From Rhodococcus sp. P1Y (lineage in GTDB: Bacteria; Actinomycetota; Actinomycetes; Mycobacteriales; Mycobacteriaceae): DNA of 64,000 nucleotides. Shown in pieces: positions 24,635 to 35,163 of this stretch; the stretch's first letter is position 1; the number at the start of each line of letters is the position of its first letter. Made by a program: the position numbers and the translations under genes. Location: the NCBI RefSeq assembly GCF_003641205.1, contig NZ_CP032762.1, forward strand, positions 3,968,001 through 4,032,000, given 5' to 3'. The notes under the pieces were generated by a model. It saw only the letters and a list, made by a program, of their open reading frames with translations. It had not been told where the DNA came from and searched no databases.

Positions 24635-25548
24635 GGCCGCTTGGGGAAATGCCGGATGAGGCCTTCCTGCACGACCGTTGCCAACAGCAACCCGTCCATC
24701 GAGAAGAACCGTCCGGTCGCCAGACCACGAGAACCAGCGGCGACCGGAGATTCCGTCGCGTAGAGAGCCCAGTCGTCGAACCGGAACGGGCGGTGGAACC
24801 AGATGGAATGGTTGACCGTCGCGGCAACGATTCGATCGAATCCCCAGGACAACCCGTGGGTGGTGATGATGGAATCGAGCACCGTGGTGTCCGACGCGTA
24901 CCCCATCGTGGCTGCGTGAAATATCGGGTCGTCGGGCAGCTCGCCGTCGGCTTTCATCCACACGCGGTTGTGGTTCAGCTTCTCCCCTGTGCCTTGCATG
25001 ATCCACGCGGGGTCGTTGGCGTACCGCATGTCGATGGGCTTGAGTGCATCGACGAACATCTGCAGACGGTCCTCGTAGCCGACGAAGTGGTCTCCGAGCG
25101 GCGGGAGAGCGTCCGGGTACGGCACATCGGGCAACTCGACGCTGTGCTCGAGGCCCTTTCCGAAATCCTGGAAAGCCGCGAGCATCACGAAGATCTCGTT
25201 GCCGTCCTGATAAGCGGTGACTTGGCGGTTCGCGAACGCGCGGCCGTCACGGTGACGGTCGACGTGGTACTCGATCGGCTTCTTCACGTCACCGCCGCGG
25301 ATAAAGTGTGCGTTGATGGCATGGACGTCGCGGGTGGTGCCGGTGACGGTTCTACCCGCCGCGATGAGTGCCTGCGCAACCATCTGGCCACCGAAGGTCC
25401 GGCTTCCGACCTGGCGAGGATGCACCCCCAGGAACTTGTCCTCGCCGATCTCCTCGAGCGCCAACAGCTCGAGGAGCGTCTCCAGGTCCGTCTTCACTTC
25501 GGTACTACTGGGCGCAGTAGTTGCACCCGTTCCCCCCGCATCGGTCAC
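24631..25548 (-). CDS. tesB: Acyl-CoA thioesterase II (TesB type)
   Basis: 305-aa double-hotdog thioesterase that hydrolyses medium- to long-chain acyl-CoA. Recognised by LGVHPRQVGSRTFGGQMVAQ, HAINAHFIRGGDVKKPIEYH and the C-terminal NHSIWFHRPFRFDDWALYA, with LATGRFFSMDGLLLATVVQE at the end. The start is the GTG at 25548, directly next to the TAA of pyk, so it is very likely co-transcribed with pyk, as in mycobacteria (pykA-tesB). The 3' end runs into the 16-bp tandem repeat. Confidence 0.92.
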   Translation of the reverse strand: MTDAGGTGATTAPSSTEVKTDLETLLELLALEEIGEDKFLGVHPRQVGSRTFGGQMVAQALIAAGRTVTGTTRDVHAINAHFIRGGDVKKPIEYHVDRHRDGRAFANRQVTAYQDGNEIFVMLAAFQDFGKGLEHSVELPDVPYPDALPPLGDHFVGYEDRLQMFVDALKPIDMRYANDPAWIMQGTGEKLNHNRVWMKADGELPDDPIFHAATMGYASDTTVLDSIITTHGLSWGFDRIVAATVNHSIWFHRPFRFDDWALYATESPVAAGSRGLATGRFFSMDGLLLATVVQEGLIRHFPKRP

Positions 25549-26967
25549 TTACCGGTCCTCTTCCCCAATTCGGTGCACATGGATCAAGTTGGTCGAGCCT
25601 ACTGTGCCGGGAGGGGCACCGGCCACGATCACGACCTGATCGCTCTTGTTGTACCGACCGAGTTCCAGCAAAGCCTTGTCGACCTCGAGCACCATCGCAT
25701 CCGTCGTGGCGACATCGGGAACCAGGAACGTCTCGGTTCCCCAGCTCAGTGCCAGCTGCGAACGGACCTCGGGGATCGAGGTGAACGCGAGCAGCGGCAG
25801 CGACGTGTGCAGACGAGCGAGGCGCCGCACGGTGTCACCGGACTGAGTGAAGGCGACCAGCGCCTTGGCGTCGAGACGCTCACCGATATCGCGCGCGGCG
25901 TAGGAGATGACGCCGCGCTTGGTGCGCGGAACGTGGGTGAGAGGCGGAACGGGATCGCCTTCGGTCTCCACCGTCTCGACGATTCGCGCCATCGTGCGCA
26001 CGGTTTCCATCACGTACTTGCCGACCGACGTCTCTCCGGAGAGCATGACAGCGTCGGTTCCGTCGAGCACCGCGTTGGCGACGTCGGAGGCCTCGGCGCG
26101 GGTGGGTCGCGAGTTCTCGATCATGGACTCGAGCATCTGCGTGGCGACGATGACGGGCTTGGCGTTGGCACGGGCGATCTGGATCGCACGCTTCTGCACC
26201 AGCGGGACCTGCTCGAGCGGCAACTCGACGCCGAGGTCACCGCGAGCGACCATCACCGCGTCGAACGCGAGAACGATAGCTTCGAGATTGTCGACGGCTT
26301 CGGGCTTTTCGAGCTTCGCGATGACCGGGACGCGGCGTCCGACACGATCCATGATCGCGTGGACGAGTTCGACATCGGCCGGCGAGCGCACGAACGACAG
26401 CGCGATGAAGTCGACACCGAGCGCAAGCGCGAACTCGAGATCGGCAATGTCCTTCTCGGACAACGCGGGAACCGAGACGTCCATGCCGGGTAGCGACACG
26501 CCCTTGTTGTTGCTCACCGGGCCACCCTCGGTGACACGACACAGAACGTCGTTGCCTTCGACGCCGGTGACCACGAGGCCTACCTTGCCGTCGTCGACGA
26601 GAAGGCGGTCGCCTTCCTTGGCGTCCTGGGCAAGTTCTTTGTAGGTGGTGGACACACGATCGTGTGTCCCCTCGCATTCCTCGACGGTGATGCGCACCAG
26701 TTCACCGGCGGCCCAGGTGGTCTTGCCCTCGGCGAAACGACCGAGGCGAATCTTGGGGCCCTGCAGGTCGGCGAGAATGCCGACTGCTTTACCGGTGGCG
26801 TTCGACGCCTCGCGGACCCATTCGTAGTTGGCCTGGTGATCTGGGTGATCACCGTGGCTGAAGTTCAGTCTGGCGACATCCATTCCACTCTCTACGAGTT
26901 CACGGATTCGCTCACTGCTGGCGGTCGCAGGTCCAAGGGTGCAAACGATCTTCGTACGTCGGCTCAC
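25549..26967 (-). CDS. pyk: Pyruvate kinase
   Basis: 472-aa glycolytic enzyme converting phosphoenolpyruvate and ADP to pyruvate and ATP. The N-terminus is RRTKIVCTLGPATASSERIR; substrate and metal residues are in ADLQGPKIRLG, VIAKLEKPEAVDNL and MVARGDLGVELPLEQVPLVQ; the family signature AVMLSGETSVGKYV is intact; the C-terminal allosteric domain is complete. I start at GTG 26967 (not 26973) because TACGCT lies 7 nt upstream, the spacing of a leaderless promoter. It is followed directly by tesB. Confidence 0.95.
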   Translation of the reverse strand: MSRRTKIVCTLGPATASSERIRELVESGMDVARLNFSHGDHPDHQANYEWVREASNATGKAVGILADLQGPKIRLGRFAEGKTTWAAGELVRITVEECEGTHDRVSTTYKELAQDAKEGDRLLVDDGKVGLVVTGVEGNDVLCRVTEGGPVSNNKGVSLPGMDVSVPALSEKDIADLEFALALGVDFIALSFVRSPADVELVHAIMDRVGRRVPVIAKLEKPEAVDNLEAIVLAFDAVMVARGDLGVELPLEQVPLVQKRAIQIARANAKPVIVATQMLESMIENSRPTRAEASDVANAVLDGTDAVMLSGETSVGKYVMETVRTMARIVETVETEGDPVPPLTHVPRTKRGVISYAARDIGERLDAKALVAFTQSGDTVRRLARLHTSLPLLAFTSIPEVRSQLALSWGTETFLVPDVATTDAMVLEVDKALLELGRYNKSDQVVIVAGAPPGTVGSTNLIHVHRIGEEDR

Positions 26968-26974
26968 GGACACG

Positions 26975-26980
26975 AGCGTA
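26975..26980 (-). promoter_or_regulatory. Candidate -10 of pyk (leaderless)
   Basis: TACGCT on the minus strand, 7 nt before the GTG at 26967. No good -35 is visible. Confidence 0.4.
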
Positions 26981-27104
26981 GTCGGTACCGCTCAAACTCC
27001 GCACGGCAGAGGTCCCCAAGAAAATACTACTGGCGGGTAGTCGCACGTTGCCACAGCTGAGAGCACCTGGATCGGTAAAGCCTGCGCGATCACACGGACG
27101 TGCG

Positions 27105-28610
27105 TCACACCACGGCGAGAGGCAAAGAGTTCGGGTGAACTGGCGACGGGAGATCCGATCGGCCGGTGAGAAACGCGTCGACGCCGTGCGCTGCCGAACG
27201 GCCCTCGGCGATCGCCCAGACAACGAGCGAGGCCCCGCGATGCGCGTCCCCACACACGAATACTCCCGGTGCACTGGTCTGCCAGTCGGATCCGCACGAA
27301 AGCGAACCTCGACGCGACAGGGACAGTCCGTAGTCGTCCAGAAGAGGACCGTGCTCGACACCGTCGAAACCGATCGCGAACAACGCCAGATCACACGGAA
27401 GCTCGACTTCTTCACCGATAGGGGTGATGATTCGCCGCCCGTTCGTGTCCCGCTGCACCTCGACCTCTGCCAGAACCATCGCCCGAACGCGCCCGTTCTC
27501 GTCGCCCAGAAACCGCTGAACGGCGACCTGGTGACGAATGACGCCGCCCTCGGCATGCGCCGGTGACGTCCTCAGTACGAGTGGCCACGACGGCCACGGT
27601 GACGTCGAGTCGTCCCGTGCTTCGGGAAGCGCCTGGTTGTAGTCGAGCTGTGTCACGGACGCCGCGCCCTGGCGATGGGCCGTTCCCAGGCAGTCCGCAC
27701 CGGTGTCACCGCCACCGATGATGACCACGTGCTTGCCCTTGGCGTCGATGGACGTCGGACCGTCGCCCTCGCACTCCTTGTTCGAGGGCACGAGATGTTC
27801 CATCGCGAGGTGAATTCCGTCCAGCTCCCGGCCCACCACCTCGGTGTTGTCCCGAGCTCGTAGCGCTCCGACGGCGAGAATCACCGCGTCGTACTTCGCG
27901 CGCAATTGCTCGACGGTGAAGTCGACACCCACCTCGCAGTCGGTGACGAAATGTGTTCCCTCTGCTCGCATCTGCATGAGGCGCTGGTCCAGCACGGACT
28001 TCTCGAGCTTGAATTCCGGGATGCCGTATCGCAGCAGTCCGCCCAGTCGGTCGTCCCGCTCGTATACCGTCACGTCGTGACCGGCGCGTGTGAGCTGTTG
28101 CGCCGCAGCCAATCCGGCGGGACCGGAGCCGACCACGGCGACCGACTTGCCCGTGCTGATCGTCGGTGGCTGCGGAACGATGCTCCCGCTCTCCCAGGCG
28201 AGATCCGCAATGGTCTGCTCGACCCGTTTGATGGTGACGCTACCGCCGGTTTCGGCCTCGGAAATGGAGAGCACGCAGGCGGACTCGCACGGCGCGGGAC
28301 AGACCCGACCGGTGAACTCGGGGAAGTTGTTCGTCGCGTGCAAACGATCACTCGCTGCGTCCCACCGATCTCGGCGGACCAGGTCGTTCCACTCCGGGAT
28401 CAAGTTGCCGAGCGGGCACCCTGCGGTTCCCGAGTGGCAGAACGGAATACCGCAATCCATGCACCGACGGGCCTGGTCGGATACTTCGGACGCACGCTGC
28501 TGCGCCGGCTGGTGCGAGTAGACCTCGTTCCAATCCATGACTCGTTCGGCGATCGGTCGCTTTTCGGCCTCTCGCTTGACGACGTTCAGAAATCCTCGTG
28601 GATCAGCCAC
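27105..28610 (-). CDS. gltD: Glutamate synthase small (beta) subunit
   Basis: 501-aa NADPH-dependent FAD subunit that passes electrons to GltB. The N-terminal iron-sulfur region has [20 protein letters not shown] and [15 protein letters not shown]; the FAD site is [19 protein letters not shown]; the NADPH site is [20 protein letters not shown]; and [19 protein letters not shown] is the C-terminal FAD contact. The GTG at 28610 lies 8 nt inside gltB. The rest of the upstream open frame is antisense-like and was excluded. Confidence 0.94.
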   Translation of the reverse strand: MADPRGFLNVVKREAEKRPIAERVMDWNEVYSHQPAQQRASEVSDQARRCMDCGIPFCHSGTAGCPLGNLIPEWNDLVRRDRWDAASDRLHATNNFPEFTGRVCPAPCESACVLSISEAETGGSVTIKRVEQTIADLAWESGSIVPQPPTISTGKSVAVVGSGPAGLAAAQQLTRAGHDVTVYERDDRLGGLLRYGIPEFKLEKSVLDQRLMQMRAEGTHFVTDCEVGVDFTVEQLRAKYDAVILAVGALRARDNTEVVGRELDGIHLAMEHLVPSNKECEGDGPTSIDAKGKHVVIIGGGDTGADCLGTAHRQGAASVTQLDYNQALPEARDDSTSPWPSWPLVLRTSPAHAEGGVIRHQVAVQRFLGDENGRVRAMVLAEVEVQRDTNGRRIITPIGEEVELPCDLALFAIGFDGVEHGPLLDDYGLSLSRRGSLSCGSDWQTSAPGVFVCGDAHRGASLVVWAIAEGRSAAHGVDAFLTGRSDLPSPVHPNSLPLAVV

Positions 28611-31600
28611 GTGCAGCCTCCATGATCGCAGAGTCGACGTCGCGCCCTTCGGCGCGCGCCATCGAGGTCGCCTCCAGCACGCGCTGGTAGTCGACCGGCA
28701 TGATTTTGGTGAACAGAGCCGAGCGGCGCGGCCAGTCGGCGAGCAAGGACGCGGCGACCGCAGATCCGGTCCACTCCCAGTGCTTCTCGACGGTGTCACG
28801 CAGCCAGGCCAGGTCGTCGGGGTTCGGAGTCTGCAGCGCAACCATGGCGGTGTTGACGTTGTTCTCGTCCAAACCGAGCACGTAGGCGATACCCCCGGAC
28901 ATACCTGCCGCCATGTTGCGCCCTGTCGGCCCCAACACGATGACGCGGCCACCGGTCATGTACTCGAACGCGTGATCACCCACACCCTCGTTGACCGCCG
29001 TAGCGCCCGAATTGCGCACCGCGAACCGCTCGCCGACGCGCCCGCGAAGGAACACTTCGCCTGCCGTCGCACCGTAGAGGATCGTGTTCCCGGCGATGAC
29101 GTTGTCCTCTGCCACGAACGTGGCGTCGGGAGCTGGGCGCACCACAACGCGTCCACCCGAAAGGCCCTTGCCCACATAGTCGTTGGTGTCACCGATCAGG
29201 TCGATCGTAATACCCGCCGGCAGGAATGCACCGAGGGATTGGCCTGCGGAACCGGTGAGTTCGATTCGGATGGTGTCGTCCGGTAACCCGGCGCCTCCGT
29301 ACCGCCTGGTGACCTCGGAGCCGAGGAGCGTTCCGACGGTCCGGTTGACGTTGCGTACCGGTAGCTCGAGCTTGACCGGGTGCGCGTCCTCCAAGGCGCC
29401 TTCCGACAGCTGGATCAGCGTGCGGTCCAGCGCGAGGTCGAGACCGTGGTCCTGGCCACGCAGTCGCCTGCGCTGCGTCATCGGCGCACCGTGCTGGTCC
29501 TTCGGCATCGCGAAGATCGGCGACAGGTCGAGACCCTTGCTCTTCCAGTGCGCGATACCGGCGGCCGTTTCCAGTGCGTCTGCGTGCCCGACCGCCTCGT
29601 CTATGCTGCGGAACCCCAACTGCGCCAGGTACTTGCGGACATCCTCGGCGACGAACTTGAAGAAGTCCTCGACGAACTCGGGCTTGCCGGTGAACCGCTT
29701 GCGAAGTTCCGGGTTCTGGGTGGCCACACCGACGGGGCACGTGTCGAGATGGCACACGCGCATCATGATGCACCCCGACACGATCAGCGGCGCGGTAGAG
29801 AACCCGAACTCCTCGGCGCCGAGCAGCGCAGCGACGATGACGTCGCGGCCGGTCCGAAGCCCACCGTCGCACTGCACGGTGATCCTGTCGCGAAGACCGT
29901 TGAGTACCAACGTCTGCTGAGCATCGGCGAGCCCGATCTCCCACGGCGCACCCGCGTGCTTGAGCGAGGTCAGCGGGGCCGCCCCGGTACCGCCGTCGTA
30001 GCCCGAGATCAAGACGACGTCGGCGTGCGCCTTGCTGACACCGGTGGCGACGGTTCCGACCCCCACGGAACTGACGAGCTTGACGTGGACGCGAGCATTC
30101 TCGTTGGCGTTCTTCAAATCGTGGATCAGCTGAGCAAGATCCTCGATGGAGTAGATGTCGTGATGCGGTGGTGGCGAGATTAGACCGACTCCCGGAGTCG
30201 AGTGCCTGGTCTTCGCGACCCACGGATATACCTTGTAGCCGGGAAGCTGACCACCCTCGCCGGGCTTGGCACCTTGCGCCATCTTGATCTGAATGTCGGT
30301 TGCATTGACGAGGTAGTCACTCGTCACGCCGAATCGCCCACTGGCGACCTGCTTGACCGCGCTCCGCCGTCCCTTGTCGTACAACCGGTCGGTGTCCTCG
30401 CCGCCCTCCCCCGAATTCGAACGACCACCGAGATTGTTCATCGCAACGGCCATCGTCTCGTGTGCTTCCGCCGAAATCGATCCATAGCTCATGGCGCCGG
30501 TGTTGAAGCGCGTGACGATGGACTCGGCGGGTTCGACCTCGTCGAGCGGAATCGGCTGACGCAGACCTTCTTTGAACTCGAAGAGACCGCGCAACGCACC
30601 GCCTTCTCGGGCCAGCCGGTCGACTTCGCTGCTGTACTTCTGAAACACGTCGTAGCGACCGGTACGGGTCGCGTGCTGCAGGAGGAACACGGTCTCCGGC
30701 GTGAAGAGATGCAGTTCGCCCTCGCGGCGGAACTGGTACTCACCTCCGATGTCGAGTCGCCGGTGCACGCGATCGGTCGGATTCTCGGGGTATGCCCGTC
30801 GGTGACGCAGTTTCACTTCCTCGGCCAGCACGTCGAGTCCGACGCCGCCAAGTGTGCTCGCGGTTCCCTTGAAGTACTCGCGCACGACCTCCTTGTCCAG
30901 GCCGACTGCCTCGAAAACTTGCGCGCCAGTGTACGACCCGACCGTCGAGATACCCATCTTGGACATCACCTTGAGCACACCTTTGCCGAGCCCGTACAGG
31001 TAGTTTCGAACCGCCGCCGAGGATTCGACCCCGGTGAGCTCGCCTTCGGCGACGAGATCTTCGATCGACTCCATGGCCAAGTACGGATTCACCGCAGCGG
31101 CGCCGAATCCGATGAGCAGCGCCAGGTGGTGTACCTCGCGCGCATCTCCCGATTCGACGACGAGCGCCACCTTGGTGCGTTCTTTCGTCCGGACGAGGTG
31201 GTGGTGCACGGCGGCTGTAGCCAACAGCGATGGAATGGGAGCGTAGGTGTGGTCGGAGTCGCGGTCGGAGATGATCAACGTCCGGAATCCCGCGGCGATA
31301 GCATCGCTGGCCCGACGCCGCAGTTCTTCGACTGCCTCTGCCAGCCCTTCGCCGCCTCGTTCCACCTCGTACAGTCCGCGCAGCACCGTCGCCGACAGGC
31401 CGGGATGATCACCGTCGTGATTGATGTGGATGATCTTGTTCAGCTCGTCGTTGTCGAGGACGGGCCACGGAAGCACGATCTGACGGCAGGACGCTGCCGT
31501 CGGCTCCAACAGATTGTGTTCGGGCCCCATGACGCGCGCCAACGACGTGACGATCTCCTCCCGAATCGAGTCGAGAGGGGGGTTGGTGACCTGAGCGAAC

Positions 31601-33252
31601 AATTCGATGAAGTAGTCGTAGAGGGCCTTGGACCGTTGCGAGAGCACGGCAGGCGGGGTGTCGGTTCCCATGGAACCCAACGGTTCTCCGCCGGACGCTG
31701 CCATCGGCGTCAAAACCACCCGCAGATCTTCCTCGGTGTACCCGAAGGCGACTTGTCGACGCACGACCGAGTCGTGGTTGTACTGAATGTGCGCGCGCTC
31801 CGGCAGGCTCTTGAGCTCGAGCAGACCGGCGTGCAGCCACTCCTGGTACGGGTGCTCGCGGGCCAGTCGAGACTTGATCTCGTCGTTTTCGATCACGCGC
31901 CCGGCCGCAGTATCGATCAGGAACATCTTGCCCGGCTCGAGGCGGCCCTTCGCCACGACCTCGGATTGCGGCACGTCCAGAACACCCGCTTCGCTGGCGA
32001 GAATCATCCGACCGTCGGCGGTCTGCCACCACCTGCCGGGCCGAAGTCCGTTGCGGTCCAACACAGCTCCGACGTAGGAACCGTCGGTGAACGTCACGCA
32101 CGCCGGGCCGTCCCACGCTTCCATGATCGACGCGTGGAACTGATAGAACGCGCGGACCTCGGGGTCCATGCTGCGGTGATTCTCCCAGGGTTCGGGAACC
32201 ATCATCATCACCACATGCGGAACGCTGCGCCCTCCGAGGTGCAGCAGCTCGAGAACCTCGTCGAGCGAGACCGAGTCGGAACCGTCGGGGTTGCAGATGG
32301 GGTACAGACGCTGCAGGTCACCGGGAATCAGATTGGACGCGAGCATTGCCTCACGCGCACGCATCCGGTTTCGATTTCCTTTGACGGTGTTGATCTCGCC
32401 GTTGTGTGCAACGTACCGATGCGGGTGCGCAAGAGGCCACGACGGAAACGTATTGGTCGAAAACCGACTGTGCACGATCGAAATTGCACTCTTGCACAAC
32501 GGATCCCGAAGATCCGGGAAGTACAGCGGCAGCTGCATCGTGGTGAGCATGCCCTTGAAGACCATCGTTCGCGAGGACAGCGACGGAAAGTACAGTCCGG
32601 TGCCCGCCTGCTCGATCTCGGGCGTCACGCGTTCGGCGCGCTTGCGCAGGGGATATACGAGTCGATCCAGCGCGAGCCCCCCAGGGCGCTTGCCGCCGTG
32701 CTCCGGAGCTGCGACGAAGAGGTACGCCATGTGCGGCATGCATCCGAGTGCGGTCACACCGATATCGGCCTTGTCCGGATCGACTCGAACCTCGGACCAG
32801 CCGAGCACCTCCAGACCCTCCTCGGTAGCGATCTCTTCGACTCGGGCAACCGCGGCCGCTCGTTCGCGTACACCCTGCGGGAGGAAGCACATTCCAGCCG
32901 CAAAGGTGTTCGAACCGTCCTCTGAGGGAGACGGCAGCTCGACATCGATGAGCGAAGCAAGTAACTCGACCGGGAGCTGGATCAGAATCCCAGCCCCGTC
33001 TCCACTGTTGGGCTCGGCACCGGCGGCACCGCGATGCTCGAGATTCTCCAGAGCGAGGACGCCGTCGGCGACGATGCTGTGCGACCTGCGCCCGGCGATA
33101 TCCGCGATCATCGCGACTCCGCACGAGTCCTTTTCGTGGACCGGGTCGTAGAGCCCCTGTCCTGCAGGCAACTGTGAGAACAGCAATTCCGCCACCTCCC
33201 TCTCGGCCAGGGAGAGGCCAGGGAGCGCGCGGTACCGGTCGTCGGCGGTCAC
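28603..33252 (-). CDS. gltB: Glutamate synthase large (alpha) subunit
   Basis: 1549-aa ferredoxin-fold GOGAT subunit making glutamate from 2-oxoglutarate and glutamine. The class II amidotransferase nucleophile is Cys44 in [15 protein letters not shown], so the first 43 residues would be removed as a propeptide. The FMN domain and 3Fe-4S site appear as [19 protein letters not shown], and the C-terminal GXGXG beta-helix domain follows ([15 protein letters not shown]). The GTG start at 33252 gives an N-terminus about 25 residues longer than some orthologues; the exact start is less certain. It is coupled to gltD. Confidence 0.95.
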   Translation of the reverse strand: MTADDRYRALPGLSLAEREVAELLFSQLPAGQGLYDPVHEKDSCGVAMIADIAGRRSHSIVADGVLALENLEHRGAAGAEPNSGDGAGILIQLPVELLASLIDVELPSPSEDGSNTFAAGMCFLPQGVRERAAAVARVEEIATEEGLEVLGWSEVRVDPDKADIGVTALGCMPHMAYLFVAAPEHGGKRPGGLALDRLVYPLRKRAERVTPEIEQAGTGLYFPSLSSRTMVFKGMLTTMQLPLYFPDLRDPLCKSAISIVHSRFSTNTFPSWPLAHPHRYVAHNGEINTVKGNRNRMRAREAMLASNLIPGDLQRLYPICNPDGSDSVSLDEVLELLHLGGRSVPHVVMMMVPEPWENHRSMDPEVRAFYQFHASIMEAWDGPACVTFTDGSYVGAVLDRNGLRPGRWWQTADGRMILASEAGVLDVPQSEVVAKGRLEPGKMFLIDTAAGRVIENDEIKSRLAREHPYQEWLHAGLLELKSLPERAHIQYNHDSVVRRQVAFGYTEEDLRVVLTPMAASGGEPLGSMGTDTPPAVLSQRSKALYDYFIELFAQVTNPPLDSIREEIVTSLARVMGPEHNLLEPTAASCRQIVLPWPVLDNDELNKIIHINHDGDHPGLSATVLRGLYEVERGGEGLAEAVEELRRRASDAIAAGFRTLIISDRDSDHTYAPIPSLLATAAVHHHLVRTKERTKVALVVESGDAREVHHLALLIGFGAAAVNPYLAMESIEDLVAEGELTGVESSAAVRNYLYGLGKGVLKVMSKMGISTVGSYTGAQVFEAVGLDKEVVREYFKGTASTLGGVGLDVLAEEVKLRHRRAYPENPTDRVHRRLDIGGEYQFRREGELHLFTPETVFLLQHATRTGRYDVFQKYSSEVDRLAREGGALRGLFEFKEGLRQPIPLDEVEPAESIVTRFNTGAMSYGSISAEAHETMAVAMNNLGGRSNSGEGGEDTDRLYDKGRRSAVKQVASGRFGVTSDYLVNATDIQIKMAQGAKPGEGGQLPGYKVYPWVAKTRHSTPGVGLISPPPHHDIYSIEDLAQLIHDLKNANENARVHVKLVSSVGVGTVATGVSKAHADVVLISGYDGGTGAAPLTSLKHAGAPWEIGLADAQQTLVLNGLRDRITVQCDGGLRTGRDVIVAALLGAEEFGFSTAPLIVSGCIMMRVCHLDTCPVGVATQNPELRKRFTGKPEFVEDFFKFVAEDVRKYLAQLGFRSIDEAVGHADALETAAGIAHWKSKGLDLSPIFAMPKDQHGAPMTQRRRLRGQDHGLDLALDRTLIQLSEGALEDAHPVKLELPVRNVNRTVGTLLGSEVTRRYGGAGLPDDTIRIELTGSAGQSLGAFLPAGITIDLIGDTNDYVGKGLSGGRVVVRPAPDATFVAEDNVIAGNTILYGATAGEVFLRGRVGERFAVRNSGATAVNEGVGDHAFEYMTGGRVIVLGPTGRNMAAGMSGGIAYVLGLDENNVNTAMVALQTPNPDDLAWLRDTVEKHWEWTGSAVAASLLADWPRRSALFTKIMPVDYQRVLEATSMARAEGRDVDSAIMEAARG

Positions 33253-33367
33253 TCACGCATTTCTCGGCAACTCCGCTAGCGATCGGCTCCTATGTCGACG
33301 TACTGCTCGACGAGAAGCTCGTGTTTCACTGAACGGGTCTACCGGGACAGCTCTGGCCCGCGAAGGA

Positions 33368-33387
33368 ATTCGGCCTCTCGGCCGAAT
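33368..33387. terminator. Hairpin between gltB and the TM2 protein genes
   Basis: ATTCGGCC (33368-33375) and GGCCGAAT (33380-33387) form a perfect 8-bp stem with a TCTC loop. It lies about 75 nt after the stop of the upstream TM2 gene and about 115 nt before the gltB start, in a 207-bp gap. There is no strong T-run, so termination is only one possible reading; a regulatory leader element is another. Confidence 0.4.
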
Positions 33388-33459
33388 GCTCGAAGCTTAC
33401 CGTAGCTCTTGACAACCACCGAAACCACCAGGTTTCTCTGTCGACTTCGAGTGTCGATG

Positions 33460-34335
33460 TCAGTCGCGAAGCGGGCGACCGTGCTCGTCTCGAACGCTGC
33501 CGGTGAGCATCATGATCCCGTCGATGAGCGGCCAGATTCCGCCGATTCCACACGTCAACCACGTCACCGCGATCTGCGCGACAGCGATTCCGGGTTGATT
33601 CAGATAGAACCGGCCTGCCCCGAAAGGACCGAGCAGAATGCCGAGCAGACCGCCGGTCAGCTTCGATTTGTCGGACAAGGGTTCACCGGTGACGGGATGG
33701 CGCCCGTACGGCGCAGTCGGGTCGACCCCGTACGGCGAGCCCGGGTATCCCCCAACGGGATATCCCTGCGGTGGCCCATAACCTTGCTGGCCGTAACCCG
33801 CGAACCCAGGGCCCTGAGGCTGACCGGGAAAGCCCTGGGGTTGGCCGGGGTAGCCCTGCGGCCAGGACTCGGGTGGTGGCGGTGGGTAGCCCTGAGTCTG
33901 CTGGTCGTACTGCCCCGGTTGCGAGTAGTTCGGGTCCGGCGGTCCGTACACCGGCCCTGCGCCGTACCCACCCGCAGGCGGGTAGGGCTCCGGAGACGGC
34001 TGCCCGTACGGATCGCCAGGGGACTGCTTCTCGAAACTGATCGGCGACTGAGGTGTCGACGGATTCTCCGGCGCACTCGGTGGCGGATAGCTCGGCGCTT
34101 CGCCCCATCCAGGACCGTTGCCGACCCCGGAGTGGACATCCCATCCGGGACCCGAGCCCGATCCCGAACCGACCGCACCGGTCACCGGCCCCGTCTCGGA
34201 CGTCGCAGGCGGCTCGGACAGCGACGCTTCGGCAGTCGCGTCGTAGTCGAATGCGGAACCGAACTCCGGCGGCATCTGTGAGCGCTCGGACTCGGAACTG
34301 CTGTCGGACTCGGAACTCTTGTCGGGCTCGCTCAC
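33460..34335 (-). CDS. TM2 domain protein with Pro/Gly/Gln-rich N-terminus
   Basis: 291 aa. The first 215 residues are Ser/acidic and then Pro-Gly-Gln-Tyr-rich low complexity, with repeated blocks such as GYPGQPQGFPGQPQG. The C-terminal TM2 domain has two membrane helices around GAGRFYLNQPGIAVAQ and GIGGIWPLIDGIMML. HPVTGEPLSDKSK introduces the membrane part. AAGGAG precedes the GTG start (34335). The neighbouring gene encodes a close relative. The function is unknown. Confidence 0.85.
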   Translation of the reverse strand: MSEPDKSSESDSSSESERSQMPPEFGSAFDYDATAEASLSEPPATSETGPVTGAVGSGSGSGPGWDVHSGVGNGPGWGEAPSYPPPSAPENPSTPQSPISFEKQSPGDPYGQPSPEPYPPAGGYGAGPVYGPPDPNYSQPGQYDQQTQGYPPPPPESWPQGYPGQPQGFPGQPQGPGFAGYGQQGYGPPQGYPVGGYPGSPYGVDPTAPYGRHPVTGEPLSDKSKLTGGLLGILLGPFGAGRFYLNQPGIAVAQIAVTWLTCGIGGIWPLIDGIMMLTGSVRDEHGRPLRD

Positions 34336-34404
34336 CGCGCGCTCCTTGGCTAGTGGGTCGATTGGAAAGTCAGGAGACTCGAACAGTGTGCCACCGCGGA
34401 CCGC

Positions 34405-35163
34405 TCAATTCCGAAGTCTGCGCCCGTTGCCGTCCTTGGCGTTGCCGACGAGCATCACAATGCCATCGACGAGCACCCAGACACCGAGCCCGAGCAGCAC
34501 CAACACCCCGATGCCGAGAACAACCGTCAACCATCCGAAGATCAGCAGCAGCAACTGCGCGACTGCAACGCCGTTGCTGCCGATGTAGAACCGTCCAGCA
34601 CCGAATCCGCCCAGTAAAATCTGGAGGAGCCCAGCGGCAACCTTGGACTTGTCCGACAACGGCTCACCCGTGATCGGATCGCGACCGAACGGTGCATCGG
34701 GCCCGACACCCTGATAGCCGACCGGATAGGAGTAGTACGGCTGCGGTGGCAGATAAGTCGGCTGATTTCCGTAGTTCGCAGCAGTCGGGAAGTGGGGCAC
34801 GGCTGGATACTGCCCAGCGGCTGGATACTGCTCGGCAGGGGGAAACTGCGCATCAGGGGGAAACTGCGCAGCGGGCGGATACTGAGCAGGAGGTGGATAC
34901 TGAGCAGGAGCTGGGTAGTACGCCCCTGGATGCTCGCCGCCGGGATTCTGCCACTGTGGCGGATTGCCCATCTCGGGCTGCGTTGCCTCGGGATACGGCG
35001 GGGGTGGAGGATACTCGGGGTTTGCGCCGAACGCCGTCGGGTAGGCCTGCGTCGGCTGAACCTCGATCGGATTGCCCGGTATCGGGTAGCTCTCGGTGGG
35101 GTTGTAGTCGTTCGCCCGGCCCGTGTTCTCGCCGTCCTCAGGCTTCTTCTCGAAATCAACCAC
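34405..35163 (-). CDS. TM2 domain protein, second copy, Pro/Gln/Tyr-rich
   Basis: 252 aa. The N-terminal 160 residues are rich in Pro, Ala, Gln and Tyr with short repeats of the form QYPPA/QFPPA, and the C-terminal TM2 domain holds DPITGEPLSDKSKVAAGLLQ, GAGRFYIGSNGVAVAQ and two membrane helices. The membrane part closely matches the next gene downstream, so the pair looks like a tandem duplication with fast-changing low-complexity fronts. The GTG start (35163) overlaps the end of lgt by 8 nt, implying co-transcription with lipoprotein processing. Confidence 0.85.
   Translation of the reverse strand: MVDFEKKPEDGENTGRANDYNPTESYPIPGNPIEVQPTQAYPTAFGANPEYPPPPPYPEATQPEMGNPPQWQNPGGEHPGAYYPAPAQYPPPAQYPPAAQFPPDAQFPPAEQYPAAGQYPAVPHFPTAANYGNQPTYLPPQPYYSYPVGYQGVGPDAPFGRDPITGEPLSDKSKVAAGLLQILLGGFGAGRFYIGSNGVAVAQLLLLIFGWLTVVLGIGVLVLLGLGVWVLVDGIVMLVGNAKDGNGRRLRN

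Noticed and set aside
24649..26493. 614-aa open frame on the plus strand
   Set aside because: Antisense shadow of tesB and pyk, caused by high-GC codon bias.
27105..28952. 615-aa version of GltD
   Set aside because: The first 114 residues are antisense-like and lie inside the gltB C-terminus; the GTG at 28610 gives the normal length.
30202..32925. 907-aa open frame on the plus strand
   Set aside because: It lies entirely opposite gltB, has Arg/His/Val-rich antisense composition and no domain; gltB is unmistakable.
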